Shown in pieces: positions 11,702-23,457 of a stretch of 64,000 nt of DNA. Origin of the DNA: Galaxea fascicularis. Lineage: Eukaryota; Cnidaria; Anthozoa; Scleractinia; Euphylliidae. The stretch's first letter is position 1. Each line of letters begins with the position of its first letter. A program made the position numbers and the translations under genes. Location of the stretch: NCBI GenBank assembly GCA_948470475.1, contig OX419337.1:31145372-31209371 (forward strand), given 5' to 3'. The notes beneath the pieces were generated by a model. The model ran no database searches. It had not been told where the DNA came from and worked only from the letters and a program-made list of their open reading frames with translations.

Positions 11702-14077
11702 TTATAAATCGTACAAGTCTGATGTTCCTAAATCATATATATGTCCATATTGCCGCATTCGACAGCGATTCTTCACGCAGAATGAAACAATGCCATAACT
11801 CATAAACATAAACACTACAAAGGATATAAAACAGAGCACTATTAACAAAGTGAAATCCTGTTTTTGCTCTGGAGAAAATTTTAACAACTGCTCAACAGCC
11901 GTTAAAGAGCCATTATTTGGTGCAGGTTCTATACCAAGTATGTGACACATGAGGGGATATATATTGACATTTTCAAATGGTTCAGAGATAAAGTTCTCCT
12001 TGAATAGAGGTCCATGTGCAAGAAAAAAGGGATGCATGTCAACATATTTGTTACTGTAACCATGGTTACCACGAACATCCATCTGTGACATGTTTTGTGT
12101 GATGACCCACTGATCGTCAGCTATGATAAAAATTGGCATCACACGTCGATTATGCTTGTAATGAAATTCTTCAGGAATATCAAGTTTCAGATATGCATGA
12201 AGGTGTGGAATTTCTTTGAGCTTTTGGTATGTTTTGTTTAACATCCCCTCCTTGGGTAGAATATGAAAGAATGGCTCAAATACATTGTCAGCTCCATTGG
12301 GATTTAGAATAAGAGTATACCAGGTTGGAGGTACATATTCATCCAGAACAATAACTCGAGAACTGTTCACTGCAGCCATGCCATGATCACTTGTGATTAT
12401 CAGATTCACCTACAAAACAATAATGATCATTATTATACACTGAACTTGCCATCTCTTTTCTGATTGGCCTATAGTGTACAGTGAATTTTTTAAATCAGTG
12501 CTTGTGACATCATCTATCTGCAGATTATACAATAATCACGTCAAGGACACTCAAGGTCACAGGTAATCATCTCATGTATGACCATGGTGCATGGTTTAAT
12601 CCAAGTACATGCACTTTGTGTGGCTTGCTGTCAGTGAAGAAGCAAAACAATGTCTAGGTCTGCAAGTGAACGTTTACTGTTGCGGCATTTTTTTTTGTTA
12701 AATGTATAATAAAACAATTATAAGATTCCGTTTTTGGAGACGGCATGCAGCTCTCAGAACAACTCACAGGATAGGCTGAAAAAACAATAAGCAAACAACA
12801 TAAACAATGGACCCTAGCCCTGAAACAATGGAGTTTCATGTCAATAAGAACTGATGAAATAAGAGGTTTCTGAGAGGTATGTGGCAACTGGGTTTTTGTG
12901 ATATCCAGAATAATCAAGGTCTTGGTAAGAGTAATTACCCTGACCTTGATTATTCTGGATATCACATAAACCTCATCCAATAATTGTTTATTAGCACTTT
13001 GAAACCATTCTGTCATTTAAATGTTTAAGGGGCTATATCATGGCGATTTTTATGCATGGAACCCCTCTTTATTTATGAACTACTTGCTTAAAGGATCAAT
13101 TACAATGAACAAAATGGCATTAAAAGGCACTTTTTCCAAACCTGTCACTTCAAGTGGGTGACCTGGGAAAGCAGGCCAATCTATCATGTAAAACACTTTG
13201 GTCCAGTTTCTTAAGAGTAGTATGGCTGAAGTAGCTTGGCTGGCACTACATTAACGATGCAAATATCCTCTCAGCATGTTTAACGATCGCCATTTTGTGT
13301 ATGATGTATCACAAAAATGTTTTACGACAATATTTGCAAAACAAATTTAAAAAAATAATGTTTCAATACCTGGTCCAACAGACCGCGATTTCGCAGGCTT
13401 TGCAGCAGATATCCAGTTATATTGTCCATTCTGCGAATCACACCGGCAACTTCTGGTGAATCTGGGCCAAATTTATGCCCGGTGTGATCTGGTTCATTGA
13501 AATAAGCGGCTAGAAAGCTCGGAGGATCTTCTTCTTCTAACATAGTGATAAGATAGTCAACTCTTTTCTCGAAAGAAAGCGATCCATCGTATTTGAGATA
13601 ATGTGTGGGATAATGTCCTTCGATTTTCACTTCCGAGCCAGGCCAGAAAACGACAGCACTTTTTTTCCATGCTTTTTGATTTGTAATCCAAATTGGCTCG
13701 CCATTCCACCATTTTGAATCCAGATAATTGGAATGAGCATCAATATAGAAAGTTTCGTTGAAAACAGGATCGAAAAAGGTATTTCCAACCAATCCATGGG
13801 TTTCCTCATAAAGTCCTGTTACCAAAGTGAAATGATTCGGAAATGTCTTGGTCACAAACGTACTTATGAGGTGTTTCGCTCTTACTCCGTTCCGTGCGAT
13901 CACATTCAAATTCGGTGTATGAACTTTGTCCATGTAGTCCCAGCGGAAACCATCGTAGGAGATCAGTATCACGGTGTTCTGTGTAAGAGCAATTTTGTCG
14001 TTCGCGGAAACCAAGGTACCACGATTGGGCAGAAATAAGAATAATATGGTCAAAATCTGAAATCTGCCAAACTTCAT
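11702..14077 (-). CDS. ENPP5: ENPP4/5-like ectonucleotide pyrophosphatase/phosphodiesterase
   Basis: Exon 1 is 14077-13370 and exon 2 is 12409-11702; each is 708 nt, joined in phase 0 through CCAG|GTATTG and TTTTGTAG|GTG, giving 471 residues (ENPP4/5 are about 450-480). Residues 1-25 are a signal peptide. Active-site elements of the type I phosphodiesterase fold are all present: D42 in SYDGFRWDY, nucleophile T78 in KTFPNHFT, D197 and H201 in NEPDHTGHKFGP, D244-H245 in SDHGM, and H352 in RGNHGYSNK. A single membrane segment at about 422-446 is followed by a short basic/Tyr-rich cytosolic tail, so it is a type I cell-surface enzyme hydrolysing phosphodiester or pyrophosphate bonds of extracellular nucleotides or related substrates. 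The exact ENPP4/5 assignment and substrate are inferred. A large foldback element begins about 200 bp upstream of the start. Confidence 0.94.
12898..12968. repeat. Short hairpin in the ENPP intron
   Basis: GTGATATCCAGAATAATCAA at the left pairs with its complement ending at 12968, with only a short spacer. It is the core of a small foldback repeat. Confidence 0.8.
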
Positions 14078-14272
14078 GGCGGTAGAAACGCGACAAACTT
14101 CTGAAAGATGGCGAAGGAAGCCAAGAAAATTACCATTTCTGTACTAAAGCAGTGCCCGGAACCGATGTCAGATGACAGCTGTAGGCAGCTCGCATGGCAT
14201 TGTGGATAGATAATAACGAGACACCGCTGACTAAGGGCCTGATTACATGAGCCGGGCTGCTTCTAACCGGCC

Positions 14273-14696
14273 AGAATGTGTGCGCACTAACAAAAGTAGG
14301 CACCGTCCTTAAGGTTGTGCCTGATTACATGAGCCGGGCTGGCCCGGTTAGCCGGGCTGCTTCGGTGTGGGCTGGCCCGGTTGTCATGTAATCGCAAAGT
14401 TGATTTTTGTTGCGTTTAACAAACATGCTGAGATCCCGGCAAACTGAAACCAGCCCGGTTAACCGGGCCAGCCCGGCTCATGTAATCAGGCCCTTAGGGT
14501 ATCACATGAGCCGGGCTGGCCCGGTTAACCGGGCTGGTTTCAGTTTGCCGGGATCTCAGCATGTTTGTTAAACGCAACAAAAATCAACTTCGCGATTACA
14601 TGACAACCGGGCCAGCCCACACCGAAGCAGCCCGGCTCATGTAATCAGGCACAACCTTAAGGACGGTGCCTACTTTTGTTAGTGCGCACACATTCT
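14273..14696. repeat. 420 bp near-perfect palindrome (CCGGGCTGGCCCGG family)
   Basis: The left arm runs from AGAATGTGTGCGCACTAACA and the right arm ends with its complement TGTTAGTGCGCACACATTCT. The two arms match almost base for base around a centre near 14495, apart from an 18 bp extra block in the left arm. ATTACATGAGCCGGGCTG occurs repeatedly. It looks like two copies of one MITE head to head. It sits just upstream of the ENPP start codon. Confidence 0.9.
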
Positions 14697-14742
14697 GCGC
14701 ATCACGCAAGCCATGGTATAAGCGCGCGCGCGCTGGACTTAA

Positions 14743-15407
14743 GGTGATTCCTTAGAAATAAAACTTCCCGATGAATTTTTTTTAAACTTTCCCTGAATGT
14801 TCTCTACCGAGCACTGTTTCGAAAAATACAATAAAAATGATAGGTCACCATTCTCGTTTAAGAGATGCGACGGGCCAATCTTGCCCCATTTATGCGTGTA
14901 CTCGTTCTAATCACGCACGTTATTCATCGGTCCACGTTACATTTTGCGGTAGCTCGAAACATAGTTTTTAAAAGAAATACTCGGGAAAAAACTTGACAGG
15001 TAGAAAGTGTCGAGCATATAGGACAATATCATATAAAATTTGTGAAAACATCACACTATTTAAAACGACGTGGACGTAAAGAGTTGGTAGAGTCGTTATT
15101 TTCGCGGTCATAATTTGCATCACAGAGCAACGGTTTCGTGCACTCTTTCACCTATATCTTTTTTTCCTTCCGATAAAATTTTTTAGTTTTTTTTTAAATA
15201 AAGGAGGATAATATGTACACTATTATTATGCAATAAAAAATATAGGTCACCATGCTCGTTTAAAAGAAAATGAACATTTATTTCGCTATCGAGTTAAGCT
15301 TGATGGAAATTCTTTCGTTGTCAGTACGTGCACGCGCTAATTTGTGCGTGCTAATGACGCGAAATCGTGCGCAGTAGGGATGCGCAATGCAATACTGAGG
15401 AATCACC
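14743..15407. mobile_element. 0.67 kb TTAA-flanked inverted-repeat element
   Basis: Ends are GGTGATTCCT at the left and AGGAATCACC at the right, flanked on both sides by TTAA (14739-14742 and 15408-15411), a likely target duplication. AGGTCACCAT(T/G)CTCGTTTAA occurs twice inside as direct repeats. There is no ORF of note. Confidence 0.8.
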
Positions 15408-15411
15408 TTAA

Positions 15412-16445
15412 GGGAGTTTAAGGGCCGATTTACACGATACGATTTGTCGCGCGCGTCTTGGCGTATGCAATATAAGGGCCGATTTACACGATACGATTTG
15501 TCGCGCGCGTCTTGGCGTATGCGACATAACGTAGAACAAAGTTGTGCCGTGTGAATGCTCCTACAACTTCTCTACCACAGACGCACGCGACCTACAATTT
15601 GTCGTAGGATTTTGAATCATGTTTTAAAACCATACGACAGTCGTAGGTATAGGTAAATTGAATGACAAGTGTCGTATACGATTTTTTGCATGGCGCGAGC
15701 AGCGCGCGCTACAGAAGTTGCATGCGACAGTCGTAAGCAAAAATCGTACCGTGTAAATCGGCCCTAACGTAGAACAAAGTTGTGCCGTGTGAATGCTCCT
15801 ACAACTTCTCTACCACAGACGCACGCGACCTAAAATTTGTCGTAGGATTTTGAATCATGTTTTAAAATCATACGACAGTCGTAGGTATAGGTAAATTAAA
15901 TGACAAGTGTCGTATACGATTTTTTGCATGGCGCGAGCAGCGCGCGCTACAGATGTTGCATGCGACAGTCGTAAGCAAAAATCGTACCGTGTAAATCGGC
16001 CTTAAGATTCTACGACGCGACGGCAACGAAAACGTCATTTCAAAATACAACTTCTCGTTTGTGTTTAACTCTTTCGAAATTATTCCAATTTGTTTAACAT
16101 GAAAAATGCTGGCGAGCTGGCCAGGGCCTAAATTACTATGAATGGTGTTAAAGCAAAGAAAGAGAAAGAAAAAAGATTTTGGTACATTTCTTTGCCGTCC
16201 TCTGCGAAACAACAACGTGAAATGACCAAATTTGGGGTTTTCTCGAGAACGTGAGTGTATGGTGACAAGTTTTTCTTTCTCTTTCTTTGCTTTAACATCA
16301 TTCACAGTAATTTAGACCCTAGCCAGCTCGCCAGCATTTTTCATGTTAAACAAATTGGAATAATCTCGAAAGAGTTACACAAACGAGAAGTTGTATTTTG
16401 AAATGACGTTTTCGTTGCCGTCGCGTCGTAGAATCTTAAACTCCC
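15412..16445. mobile_element. Long-inverted-repeat MITE (GGGAGTTTAAG family), interrupted by another element
   Basis: The element starts GGGAGTTTAA at 15412, resumes at 16006 with GATTCTACGACGCGACGGCA and ends CTTAAACTCCC at 16445. Arms of about 140 bp (16006-16150 and 16300-16440) are inverted copies carrying GAAAAATGCTGGCGAGCTGG. A related copy is at 42851-43213. The ORF at 15868-16305 runs across element boundaries and is not a gene. Confidence 0.85.
15422..16001. mobile_element. Nested TTAA element with internal tandem duplication
   Basis: Ends are GGGCCGATTTACACGATACG and the complement of GGCCGATTTACACGGTACG, with TTAA on both sides (15418-15421 and 16002-16005). It is inserted into the older element. 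The first ~55 bp are duplicated in tandem, and a ~237 bp block starting TAACGTAGAACAAAGTTGTG also occurs twice in tandem, pointing to unequal recombination or replication slippage after insertion. Confidence 0.85.
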
Positions 16446-17434
16446 TAAATATTTACTTTTAATAGCCGTTTTGCCATATGTTTAACTTTTTTATTATTCG
16501 CAAAAACAAAAAAGACATAAAACTTTAGGAATTTAGACAGAAAAACTCCTCGTTAATAGTCGAACAATGTTTGTTTGAACGTTAAAAAGCATTTTTGGAG
16601 ACCGGACACGTTGAATTTTCATTAATGTAATGCGTGACTTACAGTTGGAGCTCAACGTAGAAAATGGCGAAATCTGGATGGATCCGGATTATACAGGGGC
16701 AGATCCAAGACTTTTCAGTGGGGGCTGGCTGATACCAGTTGGACACCAAACTATACGTTAATTTATTTTAAGTTGTCCTACGTTTGTCCTGAAACGTGAC
16801 GGTAGGAAGGACGAATTGGAGACTGTAACACTGCAAACTCTTGAAACGTATTTCTACATTGTTTGTATTTCAGTTTGTTTTTCCACGTATTATATCTTTT
16901 TTGGTGGGCTGTTCTAAATGCAGGGGGAGGGGGCGGGGGGCTAGCCACCCAATCCACCTCCCACCCTGGATCCGCCCATGTTATAAAGACAAAGTCTTAA
17001 CCCTTTCACATTTAAGTGAGAAATCTGATTGTCATGCTAGTTTATTTGCAGCGCTATGGTCGAATCTAACTCATATAATTGAATTTGAATACGTGTTTAG
17101 GTCAAAATATTTTTGTACAGTTTTTTAAAACATTTTCTCAGGTTATGTGGTGCAGGGTGATTTACGTAAATTTAGTATTCGACAGATATTTTTTATCTAA
17201 AATGTTGTCCCTTTTTAACATGGAGAAGCATTTGTTAAGTAGAAAAGTGTTTGTTTCTATTACTCGAACTGATTATATTTAGTATTTTTTTCTACCTCGT
17301 GTATAATTTTGACCATGAAGTTTGCACTTTTGTATATCTGATGTTCCATTCTTTTTCAAATCATTAATAAAGTTGACTATTGTGTATTGAATTTCACATA
17401 TTTTTTTACTTAAGTAATCTACATCTATTTTCAG
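16446..17434. other. Intergenic stretch before the fucosyltransferase fragment
   Basis: I see no upstream fucosyltransferase exon, no other gene and no clear repeat here. A polypyrimidine tract and CAG at 17425-17434 form the acceptor of the fragment that follows. Confidence 0.5.
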
Positions 17435-17779
17435 GTGATGGAAACGTGGTTCCAGTTGTGATGGCAGGTGCTGACTATACCAAGCTGGCTATTCCTGGGT
17501 CTTATATCAATGTCCTGGACTTCAAAACAGTTAAGGAACTGGCAGAGTATCTTCAGTACCTTGATAAAAACAATACCGCTTATAATGCATGAATATTTTA
17601 AGTGGAGACTTGTACACAAAGTGGTTAGGTCGACTGAAAATTCATTTTGTAGTATTTGTAAATGGTTATATCCTGATAAACTTCCAAAGACAAAGGTTTA
17701 CGAGGACCTCGGAGGATATTGGGCGAATGGTAAGTGTAACCGGAAAGATGAATACGTCAGGAATTTGTTGAACAATTGA
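17435..17779 (+). pseudogene. Alpha-1,3-fucosyltransferase (GT10) 3' exon, frameshifted
   Basis: After an acceptor (TATTTTCAG|GTGATG) the reading frame gives the GT10 C-terminal signature: VPVVMAGADYTKLAIPGSYI, then INVLDFKTVKELAEYLQYL and DKNNTAYN. The frame then meets TGA at about 17590, but the next frame continues with EYFKWRLVHKV and a Cys-rich tail ending at 17779. The family reads AYNEYFKW here, so a 4-nt insertion (GCAT between AAT and GAA) explains the break. No upstream exons for the donor-binding and N-terminal parts were found in the window. GT10 enzymes are Golgi type II proteins that add fucose from GDP-fucose to N-acetylglucosamine. The fragment is either a dispersed pseudogene copy or the last exon of a broken gene. 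The tail after the frameshift is less certain. Confidence 0.75.
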
Positions 17780-20150
17780 CTGTCAGTTCTATCATTTGTG
17801 ACGACAATGTTTTGATCAGAGTGACGATAGGTTTCTTGTGGTTGGTAAAGTTTATTCCTAGTCGTTACACTCTGGGCATCGGAGAATTTACTGTGCAAAC
17901 TTCAATAACAAGGGGAAAACTCTAGCGCCACCCACTTTAGCCCACTTTTGACTTTTGACCCTCTGACATTTTTAACTATAAATGAAGGTCTGTATGTTTT
18001 CTTATTTATTAGTTATAACTTAATCTTATATGGCCATCCCCTTCTTTTCTCCGTTTAGCGTCGTCCAACCCACCCAAATTTTCGTGTTTTCAAAAACTAG
18101 AAAAAAGGGTTATGCAGAAGGCAATGAAGGCAATGAGACATTACTTCAAACAATTGTTACTTTAATCTGAAACATAAGCAGTTTTTTGCCTTACAGATTT
18201 TTAGTTTTTACTTTATACTTCAACTACAGTTTTGCTGGTTCATCCTTTTTTCCCTGTTCTCGTTTGATTTTAACAACCACATTGATTTTTCCTTCCTCCA
18301 TTGCTGCCATGTTGACTTTGTAACCACACCTTGATGTTTCCAGGCTCCACGGATATTATGCTGAGGTACCGGGCCTCCTAGCTTGAGACTCCTTTTCCAA
18401 GTTTATTTTTGTTCTGTTAATCAGAAAATTCTACGACAATAAACTAAAAAAAATATATAAATAAATAAAGAGGATGGCCTATTACCAGAAGCATATAACC
18501 TTGAATCGTCTAAGTTGCCCTATAATGTTTGGAAACAAGCTGGGGTTTATTAGTCGACAAATCAGAAGCACGGATGCATTTTTGGCCAAATTTGGAGTAA
18601 AGAAAATGGCGGCCATTCGCAAAGAGCACGTCTACATCTACATGAATTTTACATCGGTAAGTCCTACAATGGGGGTATCCATCACTACAAGACTGCAGAG
18701 TAAAAATAAACTCAATTAGCCTGGCAGGGAAAGCGCTCTCGGAAGAGATTGTGGTTGAAACAATATTCAGAGAGGCTAGAGCAAACTTCAATTTTTTCTT
18801 TAATTCGAGCACAGCAGCTGATGTGGATGTGCTGGAGGCGAGTGGACCGTTTCGTGCTTTGGTAAAGAGTGGTTATGATCCTTTGTTTGATTTATTTTCC
18901 GAAATGAAACGAGCTATTTCGAGAAAACTGGTCAAAATTTCTGACTGCCGGGTATCTAGTTTTTTGAAAACACTTCCAGGCTGCCGGGTATCTAGACACT
19001 TCCTTTAATTTTACCTTCTTCCCTCTCCATGATCGGACTCCAACAATATAATTAAAATGGCGTCTCCCGATTCGCAAAAACGCGGCAAAACATTATCACG
19101 TGATTACTCTCGTGGCCGCGCTCGGCCCAGGAAGATTGAATACATATTTTAAACGGGTTTAAACAAAAATTGCAAGGTTTGGATTGAATAAAAAACTCAA
19201 GGTATTGCATTGAATGATAAAAATGAAAAGATTGAATTGAATGAAAATTTATATTAACGATTGGATTGAATGACTTTTTCACTGGTTTAAATTAAACCAA
19301 TATTTGGTGTGATTATGGATTGAATGAATTGTCACCAGTTTAAAATAAACCAATATTTGGTGGATTAAACATATATTGCAAGGATTGAATTTTGCTACAA
19401 AAGGCTTGCCATACTCGATCCTGATTAATTTATTCATTGAACTTTCCCCCGTTCTCTCCCCTGGTAAGTATTGCTTTTGTCTCCATAGTCTTCTTGGTCC
19501 AACGTTTGCAAATTTCAGGGTGTAGTACAAAGGTGGAGAATTTTGCTCTGCAGATATTGTTTACATGTTTAATGTTCATGGCGTCGGTTTTTCGTTTCGA
19601 TTTTCCAACTCAACAAAGGTCTGTTTTGTTTAAGGATCAGTGATCAGATAAAGTTAGTAAGATGAAGAACACGAGTTGCAAGAATTGAACTTTGAAATCT
19701 TCAGAGCAGCGAAAATGAACTTTGAGATATCGCAAAAGCAACTATAAAGCTTATCACCGTGCAGTACCTGGGGAGGTAGTAATCGAAAATTTTTTGCCAC
19801 AATATGATAGAAGAAGGAAGAATGAAGGAAATCGGCAAAAAAGGGAAACAGGAGAAAGACTTTCTAGCCAAATTCTGAATTCTGGCAAGCAACACATTTG
19901 ATTTTTGAGCAACATATGATCGATTTAAGCAGCTACGTATTAATGAAGTATTTTTGAAGACGCTCTTTTCATGATGAACGCTCGATTGCAAATATGATCT
20001 TGTTTAGTAAGGCTATATCCCTTGGCTTCAACGATCAGTATAACATGTTGTCAACATTTGACAAAAACACAAGGACCACAAGCATGCAAACATTTTTCTC
20101 TGTGAGGATATAATTTGGTCTGACAAGCAGCTATAACAGCTAATCTGTTC
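17780..20150. other. Intergenic stretch without a supported gene
   Basis: There is no recognisable exon. The stretch includes CTGCCGGGTATCTAG twice (about 18945 and 18980) and GATTGAATGA-rich DNA at 19130-19400. Confidence 0.45.
19262..19372. repeat. Imperfect tandem duplication of ~55 bp
   Basis: Two consecutive units share GGATTGAATGA, CA(C/G)TGGTTTAAA-like sequence and TAAACCAATATTTGGTG. The surroundings contain further GATTGAAT motifs. Confidence 0.7.
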
Positions 20151-22010
20151 AAACAATAAAATATTTGGAAAGTCAAGTTAATTGTAGCAGAAAGCATAAA
20201 TAGATGGATTGAATATCTCACCTTACAAAGCAAAAGTTTTGTACCGGACCTCGAATCGCTCAAAAACTGACATTGTGACTGTAAAGCGTGACTAATTTCC
20301 CTCAGGACTTTCACAAAATATGTTACTAGATGTAGCTCTCGCTAAGTGCCAACGAGCAACCAACCATTCATAACAATTTCCAATTGCTAACTTTAAAACA
20401 CAGTCATGTTGTTTGCACTTCTCTTTCTGTAGTCAAGTATTCAATAAAATAGACAGTTAATGACCGCATGTGGCTACTGCTTTAGAATCTCCCCATACAC
20501 GTGCGAAACGTAGGTCAGTTCTTGAGGAAGCAAATCCGGCACCAGCCTTTACTCTTTACATTTTCTGAGAGTCACGCAAGTCACACTTTTCTAATCAGAG
20601 ATGTTATTAGAATTTTCGCTCAGTTAGTATCTGATCTTGCTTGCAATTTTATTTCAAGGGCAAAGAGGCCGAACGGAATACCGAACGACGGCATTTCGGA
20701 TGGAAAAACGTTTCCGAAAAGCAAGCCGGAAGGACAACAGTTTCAGACCTAACTTAGTTTCTTTAAGATACTTAAACATCATTCAGGTTGAACGGCTAGG
20801 AATATGTGTCGCCGGCTTAAGTCTGACTTCCGTGTCACATTCTCAAAGAAGTGAACTTGCGAAACGGTTTGTCGAGACGTTTGAAACTCCTTTCCTGGAA
20901 ACATTTTCAACCTAAAATTAAAAAAAAAAACTGAGCAAGACTCGCATTCTAAAACGATGGTCAACGATAATGGTGCAAGAACTTGTGTTAAAAATAGGTG
21001 AATGTAGATTTCTGTACGGTAAGTGCAAAGCGCAAATTTGCATAGTAACATGATCTCTGCAAGTGCAAGAGATCTTTATCACGGAGACCAAAATAGGTTT
21101 TGAGGGTCTTTTGAAAGGTAAATCGCTTTGAATCGAAGTGACGCCTAGATGCAGAGGTTTTTACAGTTACACAATATTTTCCTGTCTATTTTGTGAAGAT
21201 TGTGCGACGAATGGTCCGATTGTTTTGTGAACCGTACGATGAATGCGAATCGGGGTAAACATCGGCGCCTTTGGTCCTTTCGAATACAGTAAATCCGTTA
21301 TTTATCTCCTATGAGCCTTCTTGCATGGCAGGCTGTGAAGTTGAAACAGCGCCTTCTTTAGCCACTGAACATAGTAAATCCTAAATATATGAACTGCGGA
21401 CACGTCGCTTCCAGAGCCCATTCGTGCTAAGTCCGGAAGCAATCGAGTCCAGTTGATCTCCACTCCGCTCGATGAATGCCAAAGCTGGTGAGAAACGACC
21501 ATCAGAACCATGCGCCCTTGACGTCACAATCTCTACGCGCTACGATTGGTCCGTTGCAATACAATCGACCTATTATTTCTCTACGTCATTGGAATCTCAG
21601 GAATCTTACCTTACAACAGGAATGTTACCTTACAAACATTCCTCTCAATCACTCGAGATTTTTACCGCAAACACAAAACTTTCGCACGGCTCTATAATGC
21701 TGCCGCCTCGCCAGCCTCGCGTCTTCGCTCGGCTGGCTCGTTGGCAATTATCTGTATGTTATCTCGCATTCAGAATAGTCGGAAATTTTATTACGACCAA
21801 AAACGTTTATAAAACTAACTTGAAATGAGCCGTCGACCAGTAAGAAACTTTAACTTGCCTGTTACACTTCTTAACAAAGCAATCACATTTGAATATTATT
21901 TTCATAGTCCGTGTACAAATTTGCATATTTGTGTCCCATCGCCGGTTCAAATTACTTAGTCTGTCAATTTCGTCTAATGTAATGCTTCTGGCGCCTGTCA
22001 ATCAACTGCG
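20130..22010 (-). repeat. Dispersed repeat interrupted by a 1.4 kb insertion
   Basis: The segments 20130-20325 and 21756-22010 together match the reverse complement of 33640-34080. Shared landmarks are TTACTGGTCGACGGCTCATT, TTTTTGGTCGTAATAAAATT and GAGGGAAATTAGTCACGCTT. In the other copy these are continuous. I cannot assign the repeat to a known class. Confidence 0.75.
20326..21755. mobile_element. 1.43 kb insertion of unknown type with 6 bp target duplication
   Basis: The boundaries are defined by comparison with the uninterrupted repeat copy at 33.6-34.1 kb. ATGTTA is present on both sides (20320-20325 and 21756-21761). There are no clear terminal inverted repeats and no recognisable transposase or reverse transcriptase; open frames inside are short. 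Confidence 0.6.
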
Positions 22011-23457
22011 TAATTTTACGGAAAATATTAGCGCGTAAACGGTTCTTTTACCAAGAGGTGAGTCTGAAAAGGATGTGCTCCCAAAAAACACAAACGAATG
22101 TACAGGTTTCTTGCACATATCTTTTTAGAAAATAAAGTTGTTGTAAATTCAAAGTATTATTATGTTCCCCATCCATGAGCTGGCTCATAGGAGCCTTTGA
22201 TTTATTTTGTCCTTACCTTTGAGAGATTAAACCGTTGAACCTTGATGTGCTTTTGACACAATAAAACCTATATCTCATTGCTTCTGTCCCGTTTTTTGTA
22301 AATAACAGAGTCTTAGACCACTCTCGCTTAAGTAAAAACTGTGCTTACTATTTATCAAAGTAAGTATGAAGAAAAGGATAAAAGAATGAAAACGGACTCA
22401 GGGAAACTCTCTTTTTATTGCACTTCTTTGATTTTCTTGACGTTGACAACCACCAGTTTCAAATAAGATCTACTGCGACTTCTATTTCTCGAGAATGACC
22501 TTAAGTATCCTCTAAGCTAATGCAAGGTTAAGATTATTTGAACTTGCAAAGGTAAAACTGAGCTTCTTCTAAAAACGAACGAATCGATGTACGTATCGTC
22601 AGAAAGCGTCGTGCTCGAAGTAAATCGTTCATATGTTGGCTTCTACCGCATGTATATGACTTTTTCTGATTTTTGGTCGATTACCGTGGAGTCGCCTCTG
22701 CTGATCTGACCTGGTCCTGCTGAATGCGTTGATATGATCAACAACCGTCATTTTGTCCTGGAACCTCACGCAGGGGCAATCAAACCGGATCTAGGAATGT
22801 CTGGTTCCAGTTTTGGATTCTTTCAGAGCCTCCGTTACCCGCTCCGCTGGACAAGGGTAACGTAGGCTCCGGGGACGAGATTGGATGCAATGTTAATTTG
22901 TAGCGCCAGCGCAAATGCGCCAGAGGTGAGCTCTTTGTGGAAAACAACGACGAAGAAGAAGAGAGAACGCGACATTTTTAGACTCAGGCCTTCCACTGGA
23001 GCCCCAAGTAAAAAAAGTGAACTTTCAGTATCCCCAAATTACAAAGTTATCTCGTTGATAGACGTTGGATTGAATTATTTGAGTCATTTGTTTCGTTTTC
23101 TATGCTGCTCATTGTGTTTCGTTGTTACAGTCCAGCTTACTGTCCAATTATAATACACGATTCTGGTTTTCTCATCATCATCCTTTCCATTGCTAGCGAA
23201 AACAAACCTCCGACACCAGCCATATAAACGTTTCGGTGAGCCCTTTTTTTCTCATTGGTAAAGGCGCCTGCTTTGAGAAGGCTTCTTATTTAATTACCTC
23301 TCTTCAGTAGAAACAAAAATACCTTGACAGAGGTTAAATATGTGAGGGCTAGTAGGAAGCTTGCTGGCGAGAGTAAAAGTAATTATATCGATTAGCATCT
23401 CGCGAAATGTTCTCACCTTCATAGATTGACTCTATTGCAGTTTTATTTACAGATACA
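22010..23457. other. Intergenic stretch upstream of the sulfotransferase
   Basis: No exon is recognised. GTAACGTAGGCTCCGGGGAC (22857) resembles widespread repeat DNA. An AG acceptor (TTATTTACAG) 5 nt before the sulfotransferase ATG suggests a spliced 5' untranslated exon upstream. Confidence 0.45.

Noticed and set aside
15868..16305. 145-residue minus-strand ORF
   Set aside because: It crosses the border between two inverted-repeat elements and has no recognisable content.
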